Assembly (NCBI GenBank): GCA_040360365.1
Contig: CP136412.1
From: Arcanobacterium_A hippocoleae_A
Lineage (GTDB): Bacteria > Actinomycetota > Actinomycetes > Actinomycetales > Actinomycetaceae
Strand: one strand, 5' to 3'
Length of the DNA: 64,000 nt
The notes under the pieces were generated by a model, which made no database searches, was not told the DNA's origin, and saw nothing but the letters and a program-made list of their open reading frames with translations. This document shows, in pieces, positions 9,339 through 17,883 of this stretch (the first letter of the stretch is position 1; the number at the start of each line of letters is the position of its first letter). A program made the translations under genes and the position numbers.

Positions 9339-9414
9339 ATACGGCTTTTGCCTGATGTGGGCTATTTAGCGCCAGTGATTGAGCTGGATAGCAGGCGCGT
9401 CGCATGATGAATAA

Positions 9415-10212
9415 ATGGAAATAATTAGCGATTTTTTAAGCCATTTACGCGCGGGCGGTGCGTCAAATGCCACGATTAAAACCCGCCGATATTATCTGAA
9501 TAGAATCTCGCAAAGCGTGGATTTACTCACTGCAACGGTGCAGGATTTAGAGAGATTTATGAGTGCGCACGACTGGGCTAATGAGACGGCGCGCTCTGTA
9601 CGCTCCACACTGACAACTTTTTACGCTTGGCTTTATGACACTGAGCAGATTGCGGATAATCCTGCTGCTAAATTGCCGACTATACGCGAAAAACCGGCGC
9701 GCCCGCACCCGCTGCCGGAATCTGAATATGTGAAGCTTTTGCAGATTATTCCCGATAGGTGGCGATTAGCGGTGCGTCTTGCTGGTGAAGCGGGGCTTAG
9801 ACGCGCCGAGATAGCGCGCGTAAGCCGTAATGATATTTTCCAAGACCTGCTTGGGTGGACAATTCTAGTACACGGAAAAGGTGGAAAAGAGCGAGTAGTG
9901 CCGTTAAACGATTCTTTAGCGCTTGAATTGCGTGTACATTTCCGCCGTAATTTCTGGCTCTATCCTGCACGATCTTCAAGCGGGCATATTACCGAGGATT
10001 ATCTCGCAAAGCGGGTACGCGCATATCTTCCACCTCAGTGGTCTATGCACTCACTAAGGCACAGATTTGCTACTATCGCTTATGCGAATACTTACGATAT
10101 TCGTGCAGTGCAAGAACTGCTTGGGCACTCGAATTTGAATACCACACAGCGCTATGTAGCGCTACAAAACGACCGATTGCGAGCAGTGGCTATCAGCGCT
10201 GCTGCTGCCTAG
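9415..10212 (+). CDS. int: Phage tyrosine integrase
   Basis: Site-specific recombinase of 265 residues that joins attP and attB. A SAM-like core-binding domain (about 1-85) is followed by the catalytic domain with Arg in GEAGLRRAEI, Lys in HGKGGKER, HSLRHR, GHSN and the Tyr nucleophile in TTQRYVAL. The protein ends ISAAAA, a non-polar Ala tail resembling ssrA-like degrons. No good ribosome site precedes the ATG. In the excised circle the repressor frame would end seven bases before this start, so int would be read from the repressor promoter; in the prophage that link is cut. The excisionase is convergent, overlapping by 4 bp. Confidence 0.95.
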   Translation: MEIISDFLSHLRAGGASNATIKTRRYYLNRISQSVDLLTATVQDLERFMSAHDWANETARSVRSTLTTFYAWLYDTEQIADNPAAKLPTIREKPARPHPLPESEYVKLLQIIPDRWRLAVRLAGEAGLRRAEIARVSRNDIFQDLLGWTILVHGKGGKERVVPLNDSLALELRVHFRRNFWLYPARSSSGHITEDYLAKRVRAYLPPQWSMHSLRHRFATIAYANTYDIRAVQELLGHSNLNTTQRYVALQNDRLRAVAISAAAA

Positions 10213-10421
10213 TCCTTATTCCATGATCTTCCGCGTCCGGGGCGGGCGGATTGCCATTTGTCGATGGTTTCGGGTAGCCAGCCGTATTTGACGGCTTTAC
10301 CTTCCCCTAAAATCGCATCTGGCTCTGGTAACCGCCCGTCTGCTTGGTATTTCCTAATGCTTGAATAGGCGATGCCGATTCGCACAGCAAAGCCGTGTAA
10401 AGTCAAATAATGTGTAGGCAT
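10209..10421 (-). CDS. xis: Excisionase-like small HTH protein
   Basis: A 70-residue winged-helix protein of the AlpA/MerR-like excisionase type: LTLHGFAVRIGIAYSSIRKYQADGRLPEPDAI is the recognition region and WLPETIDKWQSARPGRG is the typical ending of actinophage Xis-like proteins. Its position beside int supports a role in steering excision, though such proteins can also be regulators. Its start overlaps the stop of the next upstream gene by one base (TAATG), so it is the last gene of the minus-strand lysis/late unit. Confidence 0.75.
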   Translation of the reverse strand: MPTHYLTLHGFAVRIGIAYSSIRKYQADGRLPEPDAILGEGKAVKYGWLPETIDKWQSARPGRGRSWNKD

Positions 10422-10582
10422 TATTTATACTGCTTTCTAATAGCTTGCACTAGCGCATACGCCCCAAGGCTTAGCGCTACTGCTCCACCGATTAGCTTTA
10501 CTGGAGCAGGCATATCGACAAATACCACTGTCAGGCCGAGAGCTAAAGCGAAATAGCTTTCTAACGTTTTCATAATGTCCAT
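10421..10582 (-). CDS. Small phage membrane protein
   Basis: A 53-residue reading frame, MDIMKTLESYFALALGLTVV…, with one or two hydrophobic helices and a basic end (IRKQYK). An in-frame ATG at 10573 is an alternative start. The stop overlaps the xis start, which argues that both are real. It lies downstream of holin and endolysin, so a lysis role is possible. Not matched to a known family. Confidence 0.6.
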   Translation of the reverse strand: MDIMKTLESYFALALGLTVVFVDMPAPVKLIGGAVALSLGAYALVQAIRKQYK

Positions 10583-10601
10583 GTTGCACTTAGGCGGGCC
10601 T

Positions 10602-10625
10602 CCCCTTAGACTGTTGTCTAAGGGG
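10602..10625 (-). other. Perfect 10-bp stem hairpin
   Basis: CCCCTTAGAC and GTCTAAGGGG with a TGTT loop, between the 31-residue peptide gene and the small membrane protein gene. There is no T run on either side, so it is more likely an mRNA stability or processing element than an intrinsic terminator. Confidence 0.5.
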
Positions 10626-10639
10626 AAACCCGTTTGTTG

Positions 10640-10735
10640 TTACTTCTTCTTGTCGGACTTGAGCACTTCAATCAGCTTTGCGACTCCTGCAAGAGTCGCG
10701 CCAAGTCCGGCAAGTATTTCGCCTAAGTATTCCAC
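10640..10735 (-). CDS. 31-residue amphipathic peptide with a strong ribosome site
   Basis: A GTG start (10733-10735) preceded at six bases by AGGAGGT, the best ribosome site in this part of the prophage. The product begins MEYLGEILAGLGATLAGVAK and ends in KSDKKK: one hydrophobic or amphipathic helix plus a lysine tail. It is framed by two perfect hairpins (10602-10625 and 10768-10806). It could be a lysis or antiholin peptide, or a membrane-active peptide. No family recognised. Confidence 0.55.
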   Translation of the reverse strand: MEYLGEILAGLGATLAGVAKLIEVLKSDKKK

Positions 10736-10767
10736 ATTTTCACCTCCTTTCGTTTACATAAATAATA

Positions 10768-10806
10768 ATACCTACTCACTAGACACGTATCAAATGAGTA
10801 GGTATT
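10768..10806 (-). terminator. 12-bp stem hairpin, likely terminator
   Basis: AATACCTACTCA (10768-10779) and TGAGTAGGTATT (10795-10806), followed on the minus strand by ATTATTTAT. It lies just after the repaired end of the coiled-coil gene and before the peptide's ribosome site. Confidence 0.6.
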
Positions 10807-10831
10807 ACTGCTTGCATGAGATAAATCACTT

Positions 10832-11127
10832 TTACGTGAGGAAATCAAACTTTTTAAATTCTCCTTAATGTCTTTGAATTCCCTATCGTGAGAATCGAGC
10901 CGTTTTACTAGCTCTTTTCTTAAAATAATTGAAAATTCTCTTTCGCTTTCTATATAGTTTTCTAGTCGGTCTATTTGTTCTTTTAAGTCTCCCGCGTAAC
11001 TTCCGACTTTGATCGCGGTTCTATCAGTATTTTTCTTGATCGTTATTAGCTGTGGTATCACGGCAAGTACTGCTGCTATTCCAGCGAAACCGCCTAAATC
11101 TCTGACAATATAAATAAAATCACTCAT
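10832..11127 (-). CDS. Phage membrane-anchored coiled-coil protein (probable frameshift at end)
   Basis: N-terminal hydrophobic helix (GGFAGIAAVLAVIPQLITI), then a charged coiled coil (about residues 45-95, DLKEQIDRLENYIESERE…). As read, the frame runs to 10723 through a perfect hairpin and the next gene's ribosome site. With one base restored in the T5 run near 10851-10855 it stops at 10832-10834, just before the hairpin, giving about 98 residues; I prefer this end. It follows the holin by 6 bp, so it probably belongs to the lysis cassette (spanin-free, as expected for Gram-positives). Role unknown. Confidence 0.6.
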
Positions 11128-11133
11128 ACTTTT

Positions 11134-11454
11134 TTATTCTCCAGTGTTTAAAGCGTGCTTGCCCGTGGTCGTGCGCGGTGTTTGTTTAAAATTCCCATTA
11201 GCTAAATCATAGAAGCCTGCCGATGCTAGACCATGCATGAAGCCTTGCGCGCTTGTTTGTAGCCATAGCGAGAGCGGAATATTGCTGATCTGTTCACTAT
11301 AAGTTGTTATGAGCGTGACAAGGGCGAACAATACGCCAACAATAACGGCTGATAGTTGGCTGGCTCTGCCAGATATTCCGAGAGTTTTCAACCACTGCAC
11401 AGTGGCGGTAATAGCTGGAATAGTCAATAAGACTTGCGATAATTCTAGACTCAT
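11134..11454 (-). CDS. Putative holin
   Basis: A 106-residue protein with two or three hydrophobic segments (about 5-20, 30-50 and a weaker third) and a polar tail, four bases downstream of the endolysin gene. Location and topology fit a phage holin that opens the membrane for the endolysin. Holins diverge too far to confirm by motif. Confidence 0.65.
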   Translation of the reverse strand: MSLELSQVLLTIPAITATVQWLKTLGISGRASQLSAVIVGVLFALVTLITTYSEQISNIPLSLWLQTSAQGFMHGLASAGFYDLANGNFKQTPRTTTGKHALNTGE

Positions 11455-11458
11455 TTTT

Positions 11459-12202
11459 TCACACCCCTAGAATCTCATTGACGCGCGCTTGCACTGCTTC
11501 ATAATTCGCTCCCAAGGCTTGCCTGCGCTCAGCGCCGTTGCCGTATTTACCAGCGAGCACTTCACGCGCCAGCGCGTCTATGTTTGGTGTTGGTTTTCCG
11601 CTTAGAATCTCATTCACGCGCGCTTGCACGGCTTGATAATTCGCCCCGAGCGCCGATTTACGCTGCTCCCCGTTGCCGTATTTCCCGGCGATAACGGCGC
11701 GGGCTGCTTGCTCGATATCAAAAGCTTGTGGCGCGGGCGCGGTGGGGTTTTGTCCAGTCAGGATTTGGTTTGCGCGGGTGTCTAGCCACGCAAGATATCT
11801 CTCCCATATTCCCGGGCAGGAAGTATTAACAAATTTTTGTGAGGGTATAAGGGCAGATTACCGTAGGTTTTACGTAAATCTGCGATTAGTTCCGCTACGG
11901 TTTCGCGGTCTTGGATACTACAGCGGGGTTACATTCGATTCCGATACCGCGAGGGTTGGACAAGTCGCGGGCGTGCCATGCGCGGTTGTCAGGGTCTACG
12001 ATACACGCTACACGTCCGGCTTCTGCAACGTAGTGTGCGCTGGTGCTGCCGTTTTCCCGGCAAAGATAGTTGATTACGCCTTGGAATGTGGCACCGGCTG
12101 CAGGGTCTCCCCAATGATGTATGGTGATGTGATTAGGCGCTCCTTGGGGCGTCCTTTCCAAAAATTCGGGGAAGAATGTTTTGTAATGTATGCATAGCTC
12201 AT
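11459..12202 (-). CDS. Endolysin: amidase with two Cpl-7-type repeats (three frame breaks)
   Basis: Peptidoglycan amidase used for host lysis. The start is ATG 12200-12202 with AGGAAAAAATTAGG upstream. The N-terminal Amidase_2 domain holds ITIHHWGDP (zinc His), GSTSAHYVAE, NRAWHA and GIGIECNP. After a linker, two about 38-residue copies of LAREVLAGKYGNGAERRQAL-type sequence occur, ending in ARVNEIL; these are CW_7 (Cpl-7) wall-binding repeats. The frame needs one base in each of three runs: 12160-12164, 11925-11928 and 11834-11838. Repaired length about 248 residues. The repeats are also visible as a near-duplicate DNA stretch at 11465-11690. Confidence 0.85.
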
Positions 12203-12231
12203 CCTAATTTTTTCCTTTCCTATGTGTGTTT

Positions 12232-12759
12232 TTATGAGAATTGTGTGACACCTTCTATAGTGAGAGTTATCGAGCCGACTACGCGGGTGTTTGAGGATTG
12301 CGCCATATACCCGAGTCCTAGTTCTTGTCCTGCTTCGAGTTGTAGGTACCAAGACCCTTGCAATGTGACGTAGTCCCATGTTTGCGCGCCCGTGATTTCG
12401 CAATCCGTACGCTGGGAATTATTGATATATAGAGAGACTCCGATACCCTGATTTTTATAAGAGTTATAGAATTTTCCGCTAGCGCTTACGCGGTACCAGC
12501 CGGTTTTCTGGATGCGGATATTACGCCCTTGATTAAGCGAAACACCTGTGAGAGTTGATATTGGTGAAAGCCCGCTGGTTTGATACCAGCTGCTAGTGTA
12601 GAATCCCGATATTTCGCTGCTGCGCTTGAAAGAGCCGAAAACACCTGCGGTTCCCGAGCGGAGAGGTGCTACGATTTTACTTATTTCGTCATCGGCTGCT
12701 GCTAGTGCTTCGTTAAGTTTTTCGGAAGTTAGTACTTCGCCATCTTGGAATTTGTACAT
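12232..12759 (-). CDS. Phage tail-tip or fibre-like protein
   Basis: 175 residues. A helical N-terminus, GEVLTSEKLNEALAAADDEI, is typical of the start of phage fibre or minor structural proteins. It is followed by a Gly/Ser/Tyr-rich beta region (GWYRVSASGKFYNS…, ITGAQTWDYVTLQGSWYLQLEAGQELGLGY) that resembles a C1q/TNF-like or jelly-roll receptor-binding head. Its ATG overlaps the stop of the upstream tail-tip gene. Probably host binding; it is the last structural gene before lysis. Confidence 0.6.
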   Translation of the reverse strand: MYKFQDGEVLTSEKLNEALAAADDEISKIVAPLRSGTAGVFGSFKRSSEISGFYTSSWYQTSGLSPISTLTGVSLNQGRNIRIQKTGWYRVSASGKFYNSYKNQGIGVSLYINNSQRTDCEITGAQTWDYVTLQGSWYLQLEAGQELGLGYMAQSSNTRVVGSITLTIEGVTQFS

Positions 12760-14315
12760 TAATATTTCTCCTTGTGGTTGATGAAGTCGAGTTTGCAGGT
12801 GGTTTTGCGCGGTGTGATTTCGTAGCTGATTCGCTGTACGTGCGCGAGGTTCGTGGTGTTGCGGTAGTGGATTAGTACCGGGTCGAGAATTTCTATAGCG
12901 AGCAGTGGATGCAGTTCAGGCTGTTCTTCTGAGTCGTTTATGAGTGTGAATTCTGCTTGCTTCACGGACTGACTAGACACATATTGGCTAAGTAGGCTTG
13001 CAAGATAGTTGGTTAGGGCGCTGGTCGATACTGCACATGTTTCAATTGACAGTTTGTTCTCACCGTAGTTTTGTTTGAGTGTCTGGTTTTCGACTCGTGC
13101 CGTCTTGGTGATGGATTTCCATTCGCCGGTTTCGTCTTTAATAGCGTCGTTGTTGGTAGCTTCAAGATTTGAGATTACCGAGCTGGTATCGTGTTCGGCG
13201 TCTATTTGCACGGGGTAAACTGTGGCGATTGATGTTATTTTGTTCTGGACGTCAGATACGCAAAGTTTTGGCATGTGTTCGGGGGTGTCGGTGAAGACGA
13301 GTTTTCCGGCTCGGTTTGCGTACCATGAAGCGCCGACGGTGGCGCAATATATATCTAGATAATCCGTTAGGCTGGATTCTTTGACGATTGAGCCGATTAG
13401 CGGGGTGCGTCCAGACTTTGGCGCGCTAATGGAATAGTAGTAGTTGTCTTTTAGTAGCTCGTTGATGACTTGTGTCCAGGTTGCGCCAACTTCTCGCGTG
13501 TTTTGGTATTTATTCACGGCTGAGAGTTTTGAGAGTATGTCGGCACACTGAAATTTCATTGTGTAGGTGCCGTCTTTCGCTGGCGTGATTTTCGATGATT
13601 GGATTATTCCGGTGTAGAGCGGGCGACGAGCAGCAGCGTCTATGAGTTTTATTTCTACTCCGCGCACTAGATTCGATACCGCTGGGATCAGCGCGTTATA
13701 AGCGGTAAAGCTTAGTGTGCCGATGTCGGCTTTTGAGGTGAATCCGTTGAATTCTACGCCGCGCGAGACGCTAATTGACGTGCCGGGGCCGATGATATTT
13801 TGCCAGGCTTTCAAGTTTACCTCAGCAGCGAGGGCTGCGGTGCCAAGCACTGACGTGCCAAGTATGAAGCCGTTAGTTGGCTTGGAAGTACTGGCAAGCT
13901 TGAATGAGCCGAGGACGGCTTTACCAAGCACAGCGCTTTGATATTCTTGGCGGGGTAGATATGCGAGCAGAGCAAAGCGTTTACTTGCATAGAATGAGTC
14001 TAGCGATTGCACTGCGATTGATATTTGCGTGCCGTTGGTTGCTTCGATGTTGATTGTTACCGGCTCTAGCGGGTTGATTTTGAAGTCATGAGATTTTACT
14101 GTTTTGGTTAATGTAACTATTTGATTTTGTACTGATACCGGCGCGGTTTGCCCACTAGATAGATTGATAGAAACACTTATTGTCCATTGTTTGCTTGGGT
14201 CAAGATTTTCAAGCTGCGCGTGGAAAACGTCTTCTAGCATTGTGTAGCCGTTTAGCTGCTCGTAGCGTGCGAGTGTGCTGATTTCGTCTTCATAGATGCG
14301 TGTACTGTATGGCAT
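12759..14315 (-). CDS. Phage minor tail protein (tail tip)
   Basis: 518 residues, intact. It directly follows the tape-measure gene, where siphoviruses encode distal tail and tip proteins. A beta-rich first third is followed by a region with WTQVINELLKDNYYYSISAP and LTDYLDIYCATVGASWYANRAGKLVFTDTP, a pattern seen in tail-hub proteins of actinophages. With only this and the next gene, the tip is unusually simple. Adsorption or hub role inferred from position. Confidence 0.65.
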   Translation of the reverse strand: MPYSTRIYEDEISTLARYEQLNGYTMLEDVFHAQLENLDPSKQWTISVSINLSSGQTAPVSVQNQIVTLTKTVKSHDFKINPLEPVTINIEATNGTQISIAVQSLDSFYASKRFALLAYLPRQEYQSAVLGKAVLGSFKLASTSKPTNGFILGTSVLGTAALAAEVNLKAWQNIIGPGTSISVSRGVEFNGFTSKADIGTLSFTAYNALIPAVSNLVRGVEIKLIDAAARRPLYTGIIQSSKITPAKDGTYTMKFQCADILSKLSAVNKYQNTREVGATWTQVINELLKDNYYYSISAPKSGRTPLIGSIVKESSLTDYLDIYCATVGASWYANRAGKLVFTDTPEHMPKLCVSDVQNKITSIATVYPVQIDAEHDTSSVISNLEATNNDAIKDETGEWKSITKTARVENQTLKQNYGENKLSIETCAVSTSALTNYLASLLSQYVSSQSVKQAEFTLINDSEEQPELHPLLAIEILDPVLIHYRNTTNLAHVQRISYEITPRKTTCKLDFINHKEKY

Positions 14316-14316
14316 T

Positions 14317-16175
14317 TTATCGGCGTCCTCCCGCGTTTTCGTAGTCTTTTATTGCTTGCACTACTTGCCTGCCGATTTCAGGCGATGGCGCTAGCGCATG
14401 AATATATATTTGATAAATGACTTGTCTACCGCCTCGGTTTGACGTGCCGAGGTCACGCGCGAGCTGCCCGATAGTGACAGAGCCGGAAAGACTATCAGTA
14501 AAATCACTCAGTGAGCGGCGGGCTTGTGCGTATTTGTCTTCAAGCCCGTCAATGAATCCACCGATTACTAAACGTCCGCTACCGCGTAATATTTTTGCAT
14601 CTTTTTTAGCAGGGCCTTTCCATTCTGGGAGCCAGTCGGTAAGCGCGGAAAGGCTATTTTTACGGTGTTCCACATCGATTTGATTCCATCGAGGAAGCCT
14701 TGAATCACGTTTTTACCGGCGTTTAATAGTAGTGAGCCGAGATTTCCTAGAGCGTTAAGAATTTTTGATGGAATAGAGCGCATGAAGCTGACTACTGAGT
14801 TAAAGCCGTTGCGTATCCCGTTACCGATATTTGCCACTATCTGCACGAAAAGACTGGGAAGAGTGCGGAACCAGTTAACAATGCCAGAAAATCCTGTTTT
14901 AATCGAGTTCCAAGCGTTGAGAATAGCTGTGCGAAAGTTTTCATTTGTGTTCCACAGCGTTATAACTACTCCGACAAGAGCGGTTATAGCGGTGATGATA
15001 ATCCCGATTGGAGATGCTTTTTGAGCTAGGTTCAAAGCTTTTTGCGCTAGCGTCATTCCCTCGGTCGAGGTTTTCCAAGCGTCAGTTCCAATCTTGATAA
15101 GATTGATTACAGCACTGGCTGATTGTACTATTTTCATGGCTTGGCTGAAGGCTTTCCATGCTGCAACACCAGATGTGATTCCTGCGGCGAGTGGTAAAAG
15201 CACGCTAGAATTATTTGATATCCAGCCCACTAGCGAAGTTATAGCGGGTATCAGCACGGAAATGATTGTGCTGCCAATGTTTTGTAAGGCTGGTAGCCAG
15301 TTAGCTTGAAAGTTGCCTGCTAGTTCTTTGATTTTCGGTATCGCATTATCTGAAAGCCATGCGAAGAATTTTTGCATGATAGGCATTAGATTTGCGTCGA
15401 AATAGTCAACTACGCGCGAGACGATTGGCAAAAGCAGCTTCCCGAGCGTTGCTGCCATGTTAGTTAGTTTTGCTTTCACTACTTGCGCTTTATGTGCGAG
15501 CGTGTCGTTTTCTGCAGCGAATTTACCGTGAAAATCACTTGTTTGCTGCATGATTAGAGATAGGGTCGCCACCTGCTGAGCTTCTGTTGATAGGCTTCCG
15601 CCGACTTTGTGGAAACCTAACGCTGCCGCCTGTGCGTCTATCGTTGCTTGGGTCAGGCTTACACCGTAGCGCTCTATCGGGTCGCGCTCGCCTTTCAAGG
15701 CTGAAGACAGTGCTTGGACTGCTTCAGCGGTCGAGCCTCCAAACCCTGCTGCAAGGTCTGCACCAAGCTTTATTAGCTGGTCTGTTTTTCCTGCTATCTG
15801 GTCTATCGCGGTACCGCCGTTTTTCAGTTGTGTACCAAGCAGGGTGGCGAGTTCGTTATAAGAGTTCGCCGATAGTCCCACGGCACTCGAAGCTTTTCTT
15901 GAATAGGTTTCAACCGTTGTAGCGTATTGTTTGAATACGTCTTTGACTGCTCCGGTGGATTGTTCGAGGTCTGCTGCTGCTTTTACTGCTACACCGCCTA
16001 AAGCTGCACTGGCGGTAGCAGCATATTGTGCGATGCTGAGCATGTGCGTTCCAAGGTGTTTTACCCCGCTGGTTAGCTTGGTGATTCCGGTAGTATCGCC
16101 GAGTTTGCGCATTGCGCGCTGAAAATGTTGAATATCAGCTTTTACATGAACTTTTACGGTAGAACGACTAGCCAT
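14317..16175 (-). CDS. Tape measure protein (one frame break)
   Basis: Sets tail length and helps DNA entry. Start ATG 16173-16175 with TAGGAGG upstream. The sequence has an N-terminal coiled region, the family-typical ADLAAGFGGSTAEAVQALSSALKGERDPIERYG, hydrophobic segments (IGIIITAITALVGVVITLW), and a C-terminal RSGRLVIGGFIDGLEDKY-like region. The frame breaks in the A run read at 14657-14661 (T5 on +); the remainder continues to 14317. Repaired length about 619 residues. At roughly 1.5 angstrom per residue this implies a short tail. Confidence 0.9.
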
Positions 16176-16193
16176 GTATCCTCCTAACGGTGT

Positions 16194-16635
16194 TTCATAA
16201 TGTTTGATATTTCTTGCATTTGCTCGAAAATCGCATCTAATTCGCGATAATTCATAGACCAGAATTCAAAAGGCGTGTATTTTAGGCTGCAGGCGACTGC
16301 TCCGAAGAGTCGGTAGAGTCGCTTTGGAATTTTCCCCGCACCTGCCGAAGAATCTCGTAAACTTCTGCTGGACGATCTGGCGCGTGTTTCTGAGCAGCTG
16401 CGAAGATTTCTGTTACTTCGTCAAGCGTCATCGCTTCAATTGTTGGCTGATTTGCATGAATTCCTAGGCGGTCAAGCGCGATAGACGCTAACGCGGAAAA
16501 CATCGGGCCAAACTGTAAATTCGTGACATTATCAATCTGGATGCCAAAATTAGCTTCCAGCTTGGCAATTTCTACCATCGTGAGAGTATTTAGAAACTCT
16601 TCTTGTACTGAGTCGTTAATCTGATTTTCGTCCAT
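16194..16635 (-). CDS. Tail assembly chaperone GT, long form by -1 frameshift
   Basis: Extended product of the gene starting at 16635. At GGGAAAA (16330-16336) a -1 shift gives …GKIPKRLYRLFGAVACSLKYTPFEFW and on to MKHR, ending at 16194-16196. In siphoviruses the G and GT forms, made in a fixed ratio, coat the tape measure before tail tube polymerisation. The extension contains TPFEFWSMNYRELDAI, matching the style of known T parts (TPAEFW…). The stop overlaps the ribosome site of the tape-measure gene. Confidence 0.85.
16282..16635 (-). CDS. Tail assembly chaperone G (short form)
   Basis: 117 residues, helical, acidic: MDENQINDSVQEEFLNTL…, ending DSSEQSPAA. It lies between the tail tube/gp10-like genes and the tape measure gene, the fixed position of this chaperone. 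A canonical slippery heptamer near its end makes the longer GT form. Confidence 0.85.
   Translation of the reverse strand: MDENQINDSVQEEFLNTLTMVEIAKLEANFGIQIDNVTNLQFGPMFSALASIALDRLGIHANQPTIEAMTLDEVTEIFAAAQKHAPDRPAEVYEILRQVRGKFQSDSTDSSEQSPAA
16330..16336 (-). promoter_or_regulatory. Programmed -1 ribosomal slippery site
   Basis: On the minus strand G GGA AAA in the zero frame (codons CGG GGA AAA), a perfect X XXY YYZ heptamer. Both the zero and -1 frames downstream read as the expected chaperone endings. Unlike the other breaks in this window, no base needs to be added. Confidence 0.85.
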
Positions 16636-16651
16636 GACTAAAATCCTTTCT

Positions 16652-17071
16652 TTATACTGTTTCTAGGCCGTTTGCGTGGGCTATTTGCATTAATGATTCT
16701 TGAAGTGTTTTAACAATCTCGTTTTGTGATTGGTCGAGTGCTCGGAACATAAACTGATTGGGCTGGATATTGTGAGCGTGCCAACCGAAATGGATTACTG
16801 GAGCGTAATATGCGCTGCGCCCGCCAATAGTGACGTCTGCACGGTCTATGCGGGCGCGGGCGCGGATTGATTTACGCAAATATTTATCACGTACTGGCAC
16901 AGTGGCGCGGATTTTGCGGGCAAGTAGTTGCGATGCAGGACGGAAACCCGCACGTAAATCTTTAGCTGCTACCCCGAAATCATTTAACGCTTTTAATGTT
17001 GCCTGAATATCGTCAATTTCTATTGTTGCACCAGCTCCGCCTATTCCGCCGCTTGTCGCCCATGTGCTCAT
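16652..17071 (-). CDS. HK97 gp10-like head-tail/tail component
   Basis: 139 residues, basic in the middle (KIRATVPVRDKYLRKSIRARARIDRADVTIG), then RSAYYAPVIHFGWHAHNIQPNQFMFRALDQS, the pattern of HK97 gp10-like tail or neck proteins (APVIHFGW…; F-F-ALD). Start overlaps the stop of the tail tube gene. It helps join head and tail or cap the tail tube; placed by motif and order. Confidence 0.7.
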   Translation of the reverse strand: MSTWATSGGIGGAGATIEIDDIQATLKALNDFGVAAKDLRAGFRPASQLLARKIRATVPVRDKYLRKSIRARARIDRADVTIGGRSAYYAPVIHFGWHAHNIQPNQFMFRALDQSQNEIVKTLQESLMQIAHANGLETV

Positions 17072-17481
17072 ACTTCGCTTGTTACTTTCTGAAATGTTAC
17101 GATATCGAATTCGACTTCTGTTGTTGAGCCCTCAGATTTTGCTTCAGCGCTGACAGTTGGGCGAAGCTTCGGGAAATTCAAAGTACCTTGATAGGCTGGA
17201 TTATCAGTCGATAGCTCGATATTTCCGGACGGGATAAGCTTGAATTGCACGTTTTTCCGTCCTGGATTATCGAAAAGTACTTGATGAAGCGAGGTGGCTT
17301 GCAAGGATTGCAGGAAAGCGATTTTGAGTTTTTGCTTGGCTGAGGATTCATCAGCGAAAGTTTGAATATCTTTGTCTGCTTCTTCTTCTGATAGTTCCCA
17401 AGAGCTGATTTCGGCCATGTATTCTTGCGAGTCAAGCTTGAAAGATAGTGAAGCGCCGGTAAGGCGCGCTATTGCTGCCAT
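17068..17481 (-). CDS. Major tail (tube) protein
   Basis: 137 residues, beta-rich. It begins MAAIARLTGASLSFKLDSQE and includes EISSWELSEEEADKDIQTFAD, consistent with siphoviral tube proteins, and precedes the chaperone and tape measure genes. A good ribosome site (AAGGAGAAGAA) lies upstream. Assigned by gene order and fold-like pattern rather than a decisive motif. Confidence 0.65.
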   Translation of the reverse strand: MAAIARLTGASLSFKLDSQEYMAEISSWELSEEEADKDIQTFADESSAKQKLKIAFLQSLQATSLHQVLFDNPGRKNVQFKLIPSGNIELSTDNPAYQGTLNFPKLRPTVSAEAKSEGSTTEVEFDIVTFQKVTSEV

Positions 17482-17493
17482 TTTTTCTTCTCC

Positions 17494-17883
17494 TTAAAGG
17501 TTTGTGCGAGATGTAATAGTGATTCTTGTGGCGGGGACTGTGCCTCCGCTTGAGTTATCGGTTAGCACGAAATAAGGCTGCACATCATCAACATTGCCCA
17601 CGCCAGTGCTGATGATTACGGTAATGATTGCGTCGGTGAGCTGGTCAAGAAACGCTGTAGCTGCCGGGGTTGATTGTTTTGCCGAGCCGGTGGCCGTAAT
17701 CTCCCATATGGTATCGAGGCTGCCGAATGCTTTGCCTTGCGTGGCGTTAGAAAGCTCAATGTAAGCAATAAAAGCAGCCGGGTTTTGTGGCGGGCTTGGG
17801 TAGACGCTTATTGCTTGACCTTCTACCTCCGTTAAATTCGTTAAAGCCGTATAGATTTCCGTTCTGTTTTGATAGATACTCAC
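17494..17883 (-). CDS. Probable tail terminator protein
   Basis: 129 residues: N-terminal helix IYTALTNL, then SVYPSPPQNPAAFIAYIEL and IWEITATG, a helix FLDQLTDAIITVI, and RITITSRTNL. This alternation matches gpU/tail-terminator folds, which end tail growth and join the head. Overlaps the connector gene by 4 bp. Moderate certainty. Confidence 0.55.
   Translation of the reverse strand: MSIYQNRTEIYTALTNLTEVEGQAISVYPSPPQNPAAFIAYIELSNATQGKAFGSLDTIWEITATGSAKQSTPAATAFLDQLTDAIITVIISTGVGNVDDVQPYFVLTDNSSGGTVPATRITITSRTNL

Noticed and set aside
9207..9407. Stand-alone 66-codon gene before int
   Set aside because: It has no ribosome site and its reading frame is explained as host flank plus the repressor tail created by integration.
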